The notes under the pieces: generated by a model
What the model was told of the DNA's origin: nothing
The model's input: only the letters and a program-made list of their open reading frames with translations
The model's database searches: none
NCBI GenBank assembly: GCA_933228895.1
Contig: OW121848.1
Span: forward strand, 82,231,470-82,295,469
Source: Platycnemis pennipes
Lineage: Eukaryota > Arthropoda > Insecta > Odonata > Platycnemididae
Direction: 5' to 3'
DNA length: 64,000 nt
In this document: positions 47,601 to 59,500 of the stretch, piece by piece
How positions within the stretch are numbered: the first letter of the stretch is position 1
Layout of the letters: each line of letters begins with the position of its first letter
Program-made: the position numbers and the translations under genes

Positions 47601-47632
47601 CAGCATCCCTATTCCGTGCTAAATTCTGTTCT
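47601..47632 (-). CDS. possible 32-nt microexon, minus strand
   Basis: On the minus strand a pyrimidine-rich acceptor, GTCTTCTGCCTTATTCAG, ends at 47633. It is followed by 32 nt and then a consensus donor, CTG|GTAAGTAAG. One frame through the 32 nt is open and reads EQNLARNRDA. Both splice sites are unusually strong for non-repetitive AT-rich DNA. Chance pairing of two motifs is the main alternative. Confidence 0.28.
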
Positions 47633-47640
47633 CTGAATAA

Positions 47641-48509
47641 GGCAGAAGACCATGAAGACCATTCAGCAGAGGTAGTGTGTTCGTAAACTAAAGGATAGAT
47701 AGAAAATGCAACACCGAACTTGGCATAATGACATTTTAAGTGCCTATGCCATCTGTCTAGTTTATGCTAAATGGGTGTTGTGCCGTTTTTCCTCTGGAAA
47801 GAGAATCCGCTTAACCCTTTCTCTACCGTGCTCGATTCCCATTCTCTTTCAAATTCGGTCTCATATCTCGAGGAAAAACATGTCTAAGTTTGAATTAAAT
47901 CTCCCAAACATTAACATTAAATCTCCCAAGAAATATGATGGAAAGCTGTAAAGGCGGTGTAGGTATCCTCCAGAGGCTCATGTCTAGCAGATGCCCTCTT
48001 TCTAAATACGAGTTACCCTAAGATAGTAAATGTGTATTATGTATTTCGGGTACCCAGAAACGGTCTGATGGGCTGGCATAAAACCAAATGACTTTGAGAG
48101 ACAATTATTTTCCTTCGATATCAGTCTTTCTTTGATAAATTATACTTCTGATTAAATACGAAAGGAATATATGGTAAGCCCCGTAAAGGACTGAATGTAG
48201 GAGGATAGATGATAAAAGTAGACTAAGTCTCTTGGGTGATTAGGCTGTAGCAGCCAATCTAACGTGTTACAAATGACATTAGATACGTGACAATAAATGC
48301 AATACATATATGTCACCAGAAGGCGAGTAATGATATTTTATGGAACAAAGAAGCCAATGCATTAAAGTGGGAAGATATGAATTTTAGGTCTTGGAACAAC
48401 TAAGTTACCTACTTGATTAATATCGTAGAGAAAAATGGTCTTTGGGATAAGGATAATATATTAGAGGCTTCTTTGATCGTATAAGTGAGAACTAATGATA
48501 AGTATGTTA
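47641..48509. other. unassigned DNA
   Basis: No gene or repeat was recognised. Confidence 0.4.
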
Positions 48510-48800
48510 AAAATTACTAGCAAAATGCCTGGTAAGAAACTTGGCATTGAAAGCTCTTGCTATGTGAGCATGAAGGATAGAAAAAATACCATAGGCTTCC
48601 GGGATGTGGATTTGGAGAAGGACGGGGAAATTGAGATGGGCGAAAAGAAAGAGAAATAAGAAAATGTTTGCCATGGTAGAAGAGAAGAGTTCGCTGGAGG
48701 GAATTAGGATCGAGTGGATGGAGCAGACGACAAGGGGCGATTTTGCTTTGAAGACCATTACATAAGGGAGAATGTTGTAACACAGATGAAGATGGAAGTA
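48510..48800 (+). mobile_element. ancient RTE-like LINE fragment
   Basis: The plus strand reads AKCLVRNLALKALAM, then ASGMWIWRRTGKLRWAKR, NKKMFAMVEEKSSLEGIR and DFALKTIT, interrupted by stops. The order and spacing match the RTE C-terminus (the W-R-R-M block, the NEEVL-like block, then the IGHILR region). The sequence differs from the 28.6 kb family, so it is probably another RTE subfamily. The long minus-strand open frame over the same bases is its shadow. Confidence 0.6.
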
Positions 48801-49229
48801 GATAATACGCTGTTTGAATGGAATGATAAGGGAGTTTGCGGTGTTGAGGAATAGCATCATAGGAAAGATCAGTATCGGCGCTATATAAAAACAATTTTGG
48901 CACAATTTATGACCTAAATTCAAAAACATATCTGTCATGATGTTGCTTTGCTCGCATGTAGAATTGTAAAATGTCACTATTTCGTTCACGATCTCAGGAT
49001 TTTTGGACGTGACAACTAGTCAGTATCCCCGTACAACAAGTCTACTGTGTGTAAGCACTCACTCTATGGTATCGCCAGCAATCGACGAGAAAGCTTTTGT
49101 GCATATTATTTCTTTAATTTTCAAGTTTTCTCTTGCTATATCCGGGAGGTTGATCAACATCGTCATTGTGATTCCATCCCCATGGATCGGCCTTTGTCTT
49201 GAACGGAACCTATCGTAACTAACTATTGG
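48801..49229. other. unassigned DNA
   Basis: No gene or repeat was recognised. Confidence 0.4.
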
Positions 49230-49940
49230 ATATTAACTTGACCCATTTCACTAATCCGCGTGCGAGGGAGAGGGAAATGAAGAAGAGATGGATGAGTGGG
49301 GAGGGAGAGAGGGTGGCCGTTCCTTTTGAGCCGGGACGGAATTCGAAAGTGTTCGTTGGTGCCGCCGATCAGCACCTCTCAATCCACGGAGGGGGGGGGG
49401 GCAGGGGGTGGTACTCCTGTAGTCGGCGATGGTACGTGCCAGCTGACACTTTCGGGACGACGACGTCGGGGTACCGTAAGGACCGTGGCGTCGCGGCACG
49501 CGCCATCAGCACGTTGGCGAATCAAAAGGGGACCGCCGACGGGTCGCATCCCCGTTGTCCCCCCGATTCGGCCGCGGGGTCCCGGTGTGGGCGCCATGTG
49601 CCGCGAGCCGCGAATGCCGGAGAACGTTCGCGAAGACTCCCACCCCCGCTTCCTCGGGATCTCGGCTCACGACGGACGCCTGACTTCCTCGACGCCGCCG
49701 CCGAGTGACTCGGCCGCCTCGCTCACCTTTTGGGCGCCGCCAATTCTTCTTTCCCGAAGCGGATTTAGAAAGTCATCGCGTTGTAAGGGTGGGGACCCGC
49801 CTGGTCCCACACCATGCAATGAAAGGCGCCGAGGAGGATTAATCGTGGCCGCCGGGTGTCGCGTGCGTGAATTGGTTCCCGATGGTGGAAAAAAAATATT
49901 GCCATGCATCCACTCGCCCTGTCGTTGTTTCTTGCGTAAC
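49230..49940. promoter_or_regulatory. CpG-rich island
   Basis: Strongly CpG-rich with an 11-G run (49391-49401). Open frames of up to 220 codons overlap on both strands, which indicates composition. No domain was recognised in any. Candidate promoter or CpG-island-like regulatory block. Confidence 0.4.
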
Positions 49941-50139
49941 GAATTTTTGACTGATTGACGAAAGCGGGTATCATGAGCGCTGCTTCGGTATCTAATGCCG
50001 CTGAAAGTCCAAGTGAGCGAAATTAGCCTAGCATGTGTGTGGGGCGTTAGGAAAATATGGTAGAGTATCTCCGAAGGGTTCGGAGGAGAATCTCCTTTGC
50101 GAGGGAGGCGTTAACTCGCCTGAGAGAAGCAAGAACTAA

Positions 50140-50430
50140 TGAGTAGGAACGTTAAGAAAAAAATAGTGTGGTTTATAATGTGGGGCTTGGCTCTGTGAGA
50201 CACCGAAACGTAGGAAGAGGAGGAAAATAGACTGGCGGCTTTTGAGATGCGGATATTGAGAAGGATAGAGGTGGGTGTTAAGGAACATCGGTGAGGAAAT
50301 GCCGGAAATGGTAGGGGAAGCGTGGAAAGTGCTTAAAGAAATGAGTGGGAAGTAGAGGAAGTGGGTAGAGCGGATAATAAATCTGAAGAATAGGTCGTGA
50401 TAGAGGGAGAATCTTGGGCAAGCGCTGAAG
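50140..50430 (+). mobile_element. ancient RTE-like LINE fragment
   Basis: The plus strand includes EENRLAAFEMRILRRIEVG (about 50215-50275), the conserved block just before the RTE C-terminal domain. Stops and frame changes follow. The remaining open frame on the minus strand is a shadow. Confidence 0.5.
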
Positions 50431-51598
50431 AGATTGGTGAAGAACCGATAGTTTGAATGGCATGTTGAGCACACGGAGTTCATGTGTACCCAGACTGGTA
50501 TAAGTATATCCTGCCACATTTAGTCTGATGCATATCATATCCATCTAAACCTACATTAACCAGTAGAGCTCAAAAATAATTTTTGGAGGCTATGAGATTC
50601 ATTTCTATAATCGGATAATTTTAATCACTTTGTGAAAAATTATAGTAGTTTAAATTAGGCTTTACTACTCTTCCTAATCATAATACATCTTCCAACATCA
50701 TAAACTTCAAGAACTCAAATCTCTCCACCCTTCACTTAAAATTGACATATTTTTTATACGTTCATATTTCTTCCGAGTGCTTTGTATAATTTGCCTCCCT
50801 AAAAGCGGAAGGCGGTCCCCTGTCTGCAGTTTCATGGTTGTCAGATCCTCTATAGCACTTCAAAGGTAGGTAAAGATGCGGTGAGGAAAGCTTCTGATTT
50901 CTGGAATACATAATCACTTTAAGCATGGATCCTTGTACGCGTGTGTGACTGGCTCCCCCGTGGGAAGCTGGGCGCTTGTGTTCATCCTCTCGAACAAGGC
51001 ATTCCAATTACACGTCTTCAAATTTGAATATTGCGCAACTTCAATCCCTTCTCGCATTCAAGGAATTCGCGGAGGCGGCGGCGGCGTCTTCTCAGATCGC
51101 TGAAGCGTGTGTGTGATGTGTGGGTGTGTGTAATCGTAATAAAACCGCGACGCGACGGCTGAAGGAGGAAGGTTTGGAGGCGATTCGGCTGAGCGGGGTC
51201 GTAAACAGCATCTCGTGCATCCCTGAGCAATATCCTCCCCACTTCACTTTTTCACAGCCAAGAGTCACTGCCAGAATTTTACTTTCTCCATGGCAGTGAA
51301 TCTCTCCGCACAGATACAACAGTGGCAGAGAAAACGTTTGAACAAAAGCTAAGCATGCTGAATATTGATAAAAATGTCATCATTTCGTAATGGTCTCATT
51401 TGAAGTTCGTATTTCATTTTTTCTGCGTTGCTGAGGACACATGCTACACACGAATGCGCAACAGAATTCAAGCGATATTCCGCCCATATGTTACCCATCC
51501 TCTTGTGGACCTCCATTTCTAGTGGGAACTATATCACAGGCTTGTTGCGAAGAACGATGAAATCACTCGTAATGAAGTGGTTTTAGCAAGTGTACCGG
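50431..51598. other. unassigned DNA with a GC-rich block
   Basis: AT-rich apart from 50880-51240, which is GC-richer and carries GT repeats near 51105-51130. No gene was recognised. Confidence 0.4.
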
Positions 51599-51954
51599 TC
51601 AATATCCACTATTGTATTTTTCGCTGGGCCTTTTCGGGCGGATCTGCATAGCGCCTGTTTCATTTATCTGGGTGTAATAGTCTTTTGGAAGTAACATAGG
51701 TACATACGAGTCAGGCCGGTAATCTTCAACACTGGATAGCCTGTCGATATTGTGCATACTTTGGCATTCCCTCTCTATTACGTTTCGTAAACGAACGACT
51801 TGGCAAGTACTGCGATCAAAAGCTATACTTCTGGGAAAGGGTTGAAACTTACTTCCTCTGGGATAGAGAGGAAGATGAATGTTGCAGCCTCCGGAGTGTT
51901 GCTCAATGTGTTTAACTATTGTCCCTGTTTCTCTCGCGCGGAGGAAACAATGAA
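51599..51954 (-). CDS. candidate minus-strand exon, unknown protein
   Basis: The minus-strand frame is open for about 160 codons from near 52066 to the TGA at 51599-51601. A plausible acceptor CCGCCCAG ends at 51955; the exon start was set there, but the frame continues further upstream. The translation reads HSGGCNIHLPLYPRGSKFQ, then RSTCQVVRLRNVIERECQS, DRLSSVEDYRPDSYVPMLLP and DYYTQINETGAMQIRPKRPS. It is balanced in composition with several cysteines and no repeat bias. This is the most protein-like open frame in the window. No family was recognised, and no polyadenylation signal follows within 60 nt. Confidence 0.35.
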
Positions 51955-53099
51955 CTGGGCGGTAGTTTGGCAACAAGGCAGAAGAGCATGACCGCGAGGT
52001 CCATGAGACGGCATTTATCTCTCTTAATGACGATAAACTCCTATTCTTGACTCAGAGTCAGTAGTTTGGTAAGAAGTGTGCACTGTTGGTTTGATTGTTT
52101 CCATTCTGTCTTCTTTGGGGCCTATCACATACCCGATACTCAAAAACACCTATTTCTCCAAAAAGTAAAGGTTTGAGAAAGCAGTGGTATTGTTTCTATA
52201 GTAAATTATATATAATGGCAGTAAAATTAAATAGCCGTGTTAAGATTACAGGTTTTCTACGGTTCAGTATTCCCTCCCAGTTAGTCTATAACTGTGTGAT
52301 TGGTATTGTATGTAGCATATAGATATAAAATAATGTAATTCAAACGGTTTGGTAGAGGGTGGGAGTAATCAAATTTATATCTTGTTCCAATTATGTCAAA
52401 AATATCTTAATCTTATTTCTCAAAGTGGTTATAAAATGTAATTATTCAATCACCGAAACAGAAAATACAATTGGGATTTATCTCTCCTCGTACACGGATA
52501 TATTTGGCATTAGTGAGGTGAATATTATTTGCATTGCACTTCTTAATCCAGCCCCAAGTGTACTCTAGTAAATTTAAACGGATGTGTTTAATTATTACGA
52601 TTACGTTATTCCAGAAATAGGAAAATAGAAATTTAGATGAAGTTAACTAATATTTTCATACATTTTAAATTCTGTTTTTTTTGTACCTATATTTTCTAAA
52701 TAATTTATGTATAGTAGATTTACAAACGGGTTTTAGATTTGATTATCGAGATCCAACGACTCAACACCAAAACTTTTGAGCGAGAAACTGTGTTTGGCTC
52801 TATTCGATGGGACTCCTTCACGGTGGAGGAATAACACTTTACAGTTGCGTGAAATTATGTTTTATGACCAGACTGGCTTCGTTCAACTGAGCTCATTTTT
52901 TCAAGCAATTAAAACCAGTGGTGAAATAAGCGTAATTGTGTGGAGTGGCATAGTGTCATTTTTGCAAATCAAAATTCAAAAATGTTATAAAACACTTTCG
53001 GCATCTTTCCCATTCGGCATGCCGACTTAAAATTCCCACACCTTAACATCGAGCTCGCGTTTCCAAATCCTGCGTGGAAGGATGTCGGTTTGATTTTTA
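51955..53099. other. AT-rich DNA, no gene recognised
   Basis: An 84-codon plus-strand open frame (52776-53030) lacks splice or promoter support. Nothing else was recognised. Confidence 0.4.
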
Positions 53100-54075
53100 A
53101 ATTTGATTTCTTTGATGCATTGCTTCCGTTGCGTTGTGGCAGTCGCCGTCGCCATTAGCCATTTCTCCCGTCGTGATTTCCTGATCGGGCGCCGTTTGCT
53201 ATTCATCGCACGGCATTCGATGCGTTGTGAACCAAGTTTCGAACTCGGGGAGGGAAGAGGGGAGAGATGGGTTGAGCAAGAAGGTCGTCGGCGTCAAGAG
53301 CGTGCTAGAGGAGCATAGAGCTTTTTGACCCCCCCCCCCTCCCCATATTTTCACCCTTTAACGCACCCCGCCACCCACACCCACCCGTGTTCGTCCGCAG
53401 CCCATGGCGCTGTTTTCGGAGTCAGCGGCGACGGGCCATTAGAAGCTTTCTCTCTTTCAAGAACCCCCACCCCCGCCCTTATCCGAAACCAGCCATTTTT
53501 TTTATCTCCCTGATAACGCAGACAATAGGGGAATGGGTGCTTGGGGGAGGGTGAAACGAAGAGGTGAGAGAGGGAGGAGGAGGGGGGAGTTGGGTTTCAG
53601 TTGGTTTAGTTTGTTCATTTTCAAAGGGGGAATTGTGGGAAGTGGGAGGGGCTGTGTTTTGTGTATGCGTGTGTGTGTGTAGGGAATGAGGGAACGTGGT
53701 ATTCTTTTATGGGAATGCATCTCTTTCTTTTTTTCATGAATTTCGGTTTCACGCTCACATAGTCCCCGTGTTGTGTCGGTGTTCGAGTGTGCCAAGGCAC
53801 GCAATGTGTGGCGTCACGTGCCAGCGCGTCCCGCACGCAACCGCCTCGGCAGGAGGCACGTATAGGTGGAAGGGAGATGGGGGGGGGGGGGGGGAGGGGG
53901 ATGTTGGCAAACTTGCCGTTTTGGAGTCACGGGCGTCCGCGAGTCTTGCGGGCGAGGGGTGCCGCTATAGGCGCCATGTGTCGACGGCGGTGGGAAGAGA
54001 GACATTGTTTCCTGTGCGGTTGCGTCGGCGAGCGCGTGGGCCCGACTGCAAGAGTTGAAGGGAAATGTACGCAAG
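53100..54075. promoter_or_regulatory. CpG-rich island with G and C runs
   Basis: CpG-rich with an 11-C run (53329-53339), a 16-G run (53879-53894) and purine-rich repeats (53530-53600). Overlapping frames on both strands. Candidate regulatory block; no protein recognised. Confidence 0.4.
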
Positions 54076-54119
54076 AATTTTCAACGTTTTCGGGCGTGTT
54101 GAGGTGATACGAATTGGCC

Positions 54120-54350
54120 ATCACGAATTGGGGGATGGCTCGAATGTGGTGGATAGATAGATTACTGGCTGACCGCTCCTAGGGTCTTGGTTTGACTTTC
54201 TGTGGTAGGAGAGATTTTTCAATTGTGTGTCGGTCCTACTCTAGTCTTGTTTGGAGTACTTAGAGTATAGTTCTCGGTCCGTCGTTATAGCATTCAACCG
54301 TGGAACCCTTAGCGGCTTCCGTCGACACGTTGCTTAGATTCGTACCATAC
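54120..54350 (+). mobile_element. possible tRNA-derived SINE
   Basis: The plus strand has a degenerate A-box-like region (about 54135-54155), an anticodon-arm-like GCTGACCGCTCCTAGGGTC, and a B-box-like GGTTTGACTTTC (54188-54199). A body with GAGAGATTTTTC follows. It matches neither SINE family 1 nor 2. Decay makes the call uncertain. Confidence 0.35.
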
Positions 54351-55690
54351 ACACCATACTTGTGCGAATTGGATTTTTCTCCAACCTATATTCGGCCGTA
54401 AAACTTCTTAATATACCCATCCACCCATCTATGCGTTGTGCAGGAAATGATCTCAGCTATAGGTCACCTCCCCTAAGAGCTTCGACAACCATCAGTACTC
54501 AAGGAACTAACTCCTTTTATGCTGTGTATAGTATATTAAACATCTCAACGGATTCTAACACGTTACTTCAAAATTTCAAGTGAAAGAGATCATGAGGTGA
54601 TTTTTCTCCTTAAATTTCACTGATAGCGGAATGTGAAACCTTAAACGTGAAAGTATAATTTGAATATTTTCAGGGATTTTGATGATTATAGGGATTCACA
54701 TCCTTAATGATTTCAGCCCATCCTTATTTCCGTCCCTCAAGTTGCAAAGATTAGTTAAATAAGTTTGCTGTCTACATCTCCGCGTTGTTTTTTCGTTGCG
54801 TGCCATTGTAAGGTGAACATGCGAGTGCTAATTTTTTACCCTAAAAAATTACGGGTATTGATCATTTTTTTAAATGTGTGCTTTGTTCTAGGCATTAAGT
54901 TATTTCTATTTCATTAGTAATATTTCATTGACAATTAAAAATATATTTACGTTTCCTTTTTCTGCATGATAATTGTTATTCGCTCTAAATATTACGATTT
55001 TTAAATTCACCGTCAAGTGGGAAATTCTCCGTTTTGGTAGCTCGAAATCTCTCATTTTTGTAGTTTGTGAAGAAAACTAATATTCTGATCGTCAATTAGA
55101 CTAATTAATTCAATATGTATCCCTTCATCCCATTGCCTTTTCTTCGCCTGTCTTCCAACCGTTGGCTTTCGTCACCTTCACCTTCCAACCAACCAGACCT
55201 CAGTGTTCCTTCTGAGAATAAGATTTCCAAAGACGGTAATATTATTTTCTTTACAAGTTAATATTTCCTGCTGTCGTCAAACGACTTGATGGAACACTAG
55301 AGAATCATTTTCAAGATAACCATCTGCCCTGTCTAGATACTCTGACAGTCATTGTCAAACGTTTGCCTCGCTATATATCATTACGTATCCAGTCCAATAA
55401 ACCATTGCAACCTAGGCACCAGCCACTTCCTACTGCCTCGCCCGTCGCCGCTCCGCCGGCAGGAAATGTCTCCCCTCTGATGCAAAACTTCCCGAATTTC
55501 CTTCAGGAAACTTGCTGGCTTTGGGAATCCGCCAAATCTTCAGCGCCTTCCCTTTCCCTTCTCAATAAACTCCATTTTTTCATGAACTCTCACGATTTGG
55601 AATAAGCGCCCCACCTTCTTGCGCTGGATATCCCTCTTCCCCCTACCCCTTCACTTCTCGGTTCCCTAATGGGTACCGTCGCTCGGCGGG
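54351..55690. other. unassigned DNA
   Basis: AT-rich to 55100, then moderately GC-rich. A plus-strand frame at 55363-55605 (80 codons) has no support beyond openness. Confidence 0.4.
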
Positions 55691-55696
55691 ACAAAA

Positions 55697-55931
55697 TTTA
55701 TATAGCGGGATCCTTTGCGCACACGCTCGCCAACGAATGTACAAAAGAGGTGTTTCCTGGCCTTTTTCCGGCATCCTCCCCTCTGTTCCCCACTCTCACT
55801 CCCTCTCTCTCCCTTCATACCCCGGAAAGATGAAATTGTCTTGAGAGGATCCACGGACACAAACATGGTCGATCCCTCTGGGACAATATTGCTCCGCCCC
55901 CTCAAATAGCATTGTCGTCAGGTACGTAAGC
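55697..55931 (+). promoter_or_regulatory. possible plus-strand TATA promoter and first exon
   Basis: TTTATATA (55697-55704) is followed by a GC-rich stretch of about 200 nt and a strong donor TCAG|GTACGTAAG (exon end at 55921, GT at 55922). A 64-codon frame (55715-55909) is open but ends before the donor. This resembles a non-coding first exon. No Inr motif is clear. Confidence 0.3.
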
Positions 55932-55934
55932 CCA

Positions 55935-56235
55935 CTGGTGCTCCTTCATGTCCCCAAGCCTTTTTTCTGCTCAGTTCCTTGTCCCCCATCGCCTTCCCCA
56001 TCTCTCGCTCCCCCACACCCCATCCCAGAGGATCCCTTTGCCCCTCGCCGCATCCCCCCCTTTCCCGTTTATTCCTTCCCTTATGTCGCTCCTCCGCTTT
56101 TTTCCCTATCCAGTTCCGCCTTCTCCTCTCGCTTCTCCCACCTCTCCATCCCTTCGCCCTCTTCCTCCTGCTTTATGATCCATCCCAGCGTGGTCCTTCC
56201 ATTTTTACTATCCCCTTCCCCCCTCCCGTCACTGA
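55935..56235 (+). repeat. pyrimidine-rich tract
   Basis: C/T-rich plus strand, open in several frames by composition. It starts directly after the candidate donor at 55922. Confidence 0.65.
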
Positions 56236-57600
56236 CTGCGTGTATGCGTTCCGGGGGTTGGGACAATGGGGAGGAGGGGCGGGCGGCTACGGGCGGAAGG
56301 GATTCTCGGGTGGTGTGGTCTGAGGGGAGGCGGAGGAGTATACCCGAAAGACTCGGGGTCCCGTTATGAGCGGGTCCCGCGGGGTATGGCAGGGAAAACA
56401 AGAGAAGATCTTCATGCGTGCGAGAGTGGAGAGATAGGCGAAGGGGGAGGAGGGCGCCTTGGGATGCGATGGTGGCGGTCCTGGGAACCAATAGGCCCAA
56501 GGGGCGGAGGCCCTTCTTCCTCCTCCCACTCCATTGTGGTCCAGCGTTATGGTCCCTGGTCGCATAAAAAGATCTCCCATCCACCTTCATCCTTCACGCT
56601 GGCTCTGCTTCCTATCCCCATGCTCGGTCTCCCGCTCTTCCTTCCTTGCAGCATCGAGGGGTTGATGTTATGATGCTCGCCAGAAAGGGATATTTCAATA
56701 GGTTTCCCTTTTGGGCGTAAGAGGATAGTCCCCATACACTCATCGCCTCTTTGTTATTATCCTTCCGTTTCGAGAGAGTGCGAATCCATAAGTGTAGATG
56801 GATCCAATGCCTCAGTGCGAATATAGAAAGCATGCGAAGCAGGAGGTAAAGAGGGGAATTAAAACCAGCTATAACCGTTTGGCGTACAAAAGTAACCCGT
56901 CGTCGGCTTTTATTTTCTGTTGTTGCGGTAATTGTTTTAATAATGGGCTGTTGATTTTTTCATCCGATGATTTAGCGGGGTTTCTTCTGAGCTGCAAAAT
57001 GCTGTCAACGACTAATTATTTTTCCAATTAGAAATTGGTGACTAAGCAAAAACTAAAATGAATTTTCACTTTGACATTAGAACAGCTGTGGGGAAAATCA
57101 TAAATGAAATTTTGTCCCTGCGAAGAGCAGTTTAGTGACTTTTACTGCTTGCTGATTTAATCTATTACATCCAAATTACGCTACACGTTCTGAAAGCTGG
57201 ACTCCCACTCATTTTAAACTTTTTTAGCTGAAACAATCATATTTAACTGTGCTTGGAAGATATGGAATACCTACTCCTTGCCAAAATATTTATCTATTAT
57301 TCGGCTATTTTTTAATCATATCTGACATTGACGTCATGTAATGCTCTTTCGGAATATCTGCATGCTTGATTTTCTGTTTAGCGATTTGAAGCACTCGCGA
57401 GATAGTGTGACCATCAAGAACCAACATTTTTAAAGCATTCATGTAATAATATATTACATATTCACAAGAGGTGATCTATTAACCAAATGGAATGGCGGTG
57501 AAATATTTTGCTTAAATATTTTCTTAGTTTTGATCCTTTTTGTCACGGATTAATTTTACTGCGTCCCTTATTGTGGAGGATTCTTCGGAAGAATGATTTA
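56236..57600. other. GC-rich then AT-rich DNA, no gene recognised
   Basis: Purine- and G-rich to about 56490, mixed GC-rich to 56660, AT-rich beyond. Overlapping frames on both strands without domains. Confidence 0.4.
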
Positions 57601-57960
57601 GGACCCTGGCCGTGCCCGAGACGGACTCCGGCTGAACCTCGAGTCTCACAAATCCGTCTAAAGTGTTAGGTTCAACGACACGATATTTAGACACATGTTG
57701 GGGGCGTGTTTGTTTGTAGTCCGTCTTGTAAGTTTTGGTTCTGGATGGCGGGCGGCCGGGAAAAGAGGCGGTAAGAGCGCGAAAAGGAAGAGGGGGGAGT
57801 GGACAGGGGTTCTGTTCTTTTATGGCTCACTGCTCTGGTGAAAGGGGCGTTTGGTACTGCTGGCCAAAGGCACGTGAGCTCGGGTGGAGAGAGGTCATGT
57901 GCCTTGGGGCCGGGCCGGCGCTGACCATTCACCGTTACTTATGGTACGCCCTGCCATCGA
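57601..57960. other. CpG-rich block, no gene recognised
   Basis: Open on both strands. No domain was recognised. Confidence 0.35.
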
Positions 57961-58534
57961 CAAAAACGCGACTTTAAAGCTTACCATAAAATATAAAGTG
58001 GTAAAGGCTTTAAACTGTCATTTTTCCCGCAATTATACTGTCAACCAGCTGAAAATCATGCAAGTGGAAACTTTTACAGGCTTCGCGTTGAAATGGTCGT
58101 CCGATTACATGAAAAGTGTTGTGTAAATCGTAATTCACATCCGCGTCTTCTTTCTGCTAGATATATGCTTGTTACAGTGAATATCAAATGTTGTTGGAGC
58201 TACATTGTTCCAAGAGAAGGATTATTAAAATAATTTCTTTTTGTTTGTTTATCTGCCATGGCTACAGATGAACCGATTCTTCGATATAATAAGCAAGAGG
58301 AAAGAAAGGAAGGGAAGCGTATTCTGGGGAGTTTCAACATGAGCATTAAAATGAGACAGGAGAAGTCAGGTCGTTGCGGCATCTGTGTCTCTTAGAACCG
58401 AGGAACACCTAGAGGGCGGGTTACAAGAGTTACGGTATTTCTTTAACAAACATAAGCTTTGACTCTATCGGTCTAGAATCCGACTTAGTATCTCACCGTA
58501 CCGATTAAATTTTATTCGTAGCCCATCGCATCAG
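57961..58534. other. AT-rich DNA
   Basis: An imperfect inverted pair TTTAAAGCTTACC ... GGTAAAGGCTTTAAA spans about 57974-58014. No gene was recognised. Confidence 0.4.
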
Positions 58535-59080
58535 ATGCCTGCTAAAACGCAGTTTGGACCCATCTGGCCTAACTCTTCTTTTCTTCCCTTCTTTCCCTAT
58601 TTTGGTAATCATCCAACCAAACCAATTAATGAGCCATTCCTTGCTCTTCTGGCAGAGTATTCAACACAAATATATTTAATGCTGCCGCAGAAGAACGCGT
58701 CTGCTGGTGGCCATAGAACTGTCGAGGGGAATGATCCAGATAGTGAGGAAGAGGTGGAAGACTCCGTCTATGATAGAAGTAACTCATTCGATTTCTTCAC
58801 GGCAGGGTTATTATACTTTTCGCTCAAGGACCCTAATGCCTCAGACATCTCAAACCTGAAAATATATCCACCCTACTTCCTTCCTCGCTCAATGTGCACA
58901 GATCCCACTCCGCTTACAATAAATCCACCCCTCCCTTTTCTCTCCCCTCTTGCTTCTCAAAAACTGCTGTTTGCTCCTTCCATTATCCTCTGCATTTTCG
59001 TCCCTTTCCCCCAATATTCTGCCGCCTCCCATTCCGAGTTCCCTCCCATTGCCCCGCGTGCCATTATTCCCTGCCAATAG
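58535..59080 (+). CDS. anonymous open frame, second half pyrimidine tract
   Basis: A 181-codon frame follows a weak acceptor-like CATCAG. Its first 115 codons lie outside the pyrimidine tract and include an acidic stretch (DPDSEEEVEDSVYDRSNSFD). The rest lies in C/T-rich DNA and is open by composition. No family recognised. The acidic stretch is the only protein-like signal, so the call is weak. Confidence 0.17.
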   Translation: MPAKTQFGPIWPNSSFLPFFPYFGNHPTKPINEPFLALLAEYSTQIYLMLPQKNASAGGHRTVEGNDPDSEEEVEDSVYDRSNSFDFFTAGLLYFSLKDPNASDISNLKIYPPYFLPRSMCTDPTPLTINPPLPFLSPLASQKLLFAPSIILCIFVPFPQYSAASHSEFPPIAPRAIIPCQ

Positions 59081-59500
59081 GCTCCTCTCCTCCCCCGCCC
59101 CCCTTACACTCTTCCCTCCTCATAATACATCGCGCGTACTCCTCCTTTGCCACCCACGCCACTCCCTCCCTCACTCACTCGCTCTCGAAGAAGAGCCTTC
59201 CTTCCTCAGCCAGCCCACCGCCCACCCTTCAGCCGAGCTGCAAGTAACTTGAGATTCGAATGAAGAGGCTGTGCTGATGGCGAAGAGGAACCTTTTAGCC
59301 TGAGAACCAACCCCCCCCCCGCCCCCCCCCCCCACTCCTCCTTCCCTCTTACCTCCCCCCCTTTCGACTCCGCAGCCCAACGGGCCCACACCAACATTCC
59401 TCCCTCCCGCACCAAGTACCTACCCCTCTTTCTTTTTCCCAAACGATGCTCTGTTTTCCCCCGCAAAAGTCCTCACCCCTTGAAACTCCTCATTCCTTTA
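58880..59500 (+). repeat. pyrimidine-rich tract with long C runs
   Basis: C/T-rich except for a mixed segment at 59225-59300. C10-G-C12 occupies 59311-59333. All plus-strand frames are open by composition. Confidence 0.7.

Noticed and set aside
48507..48989. 160-codon minus-strand frame with hydrophobic segments
   Set aside because: Its opposite strand is a decayed RTE-like LINE; the frame is a shadow.
49296..49958. 220-codon plus-strand open frame
   Set aside because: CpG-rich DNA open on both strands and in overlapping frames; no domain and Arg/Pro/Gly-biased composition.
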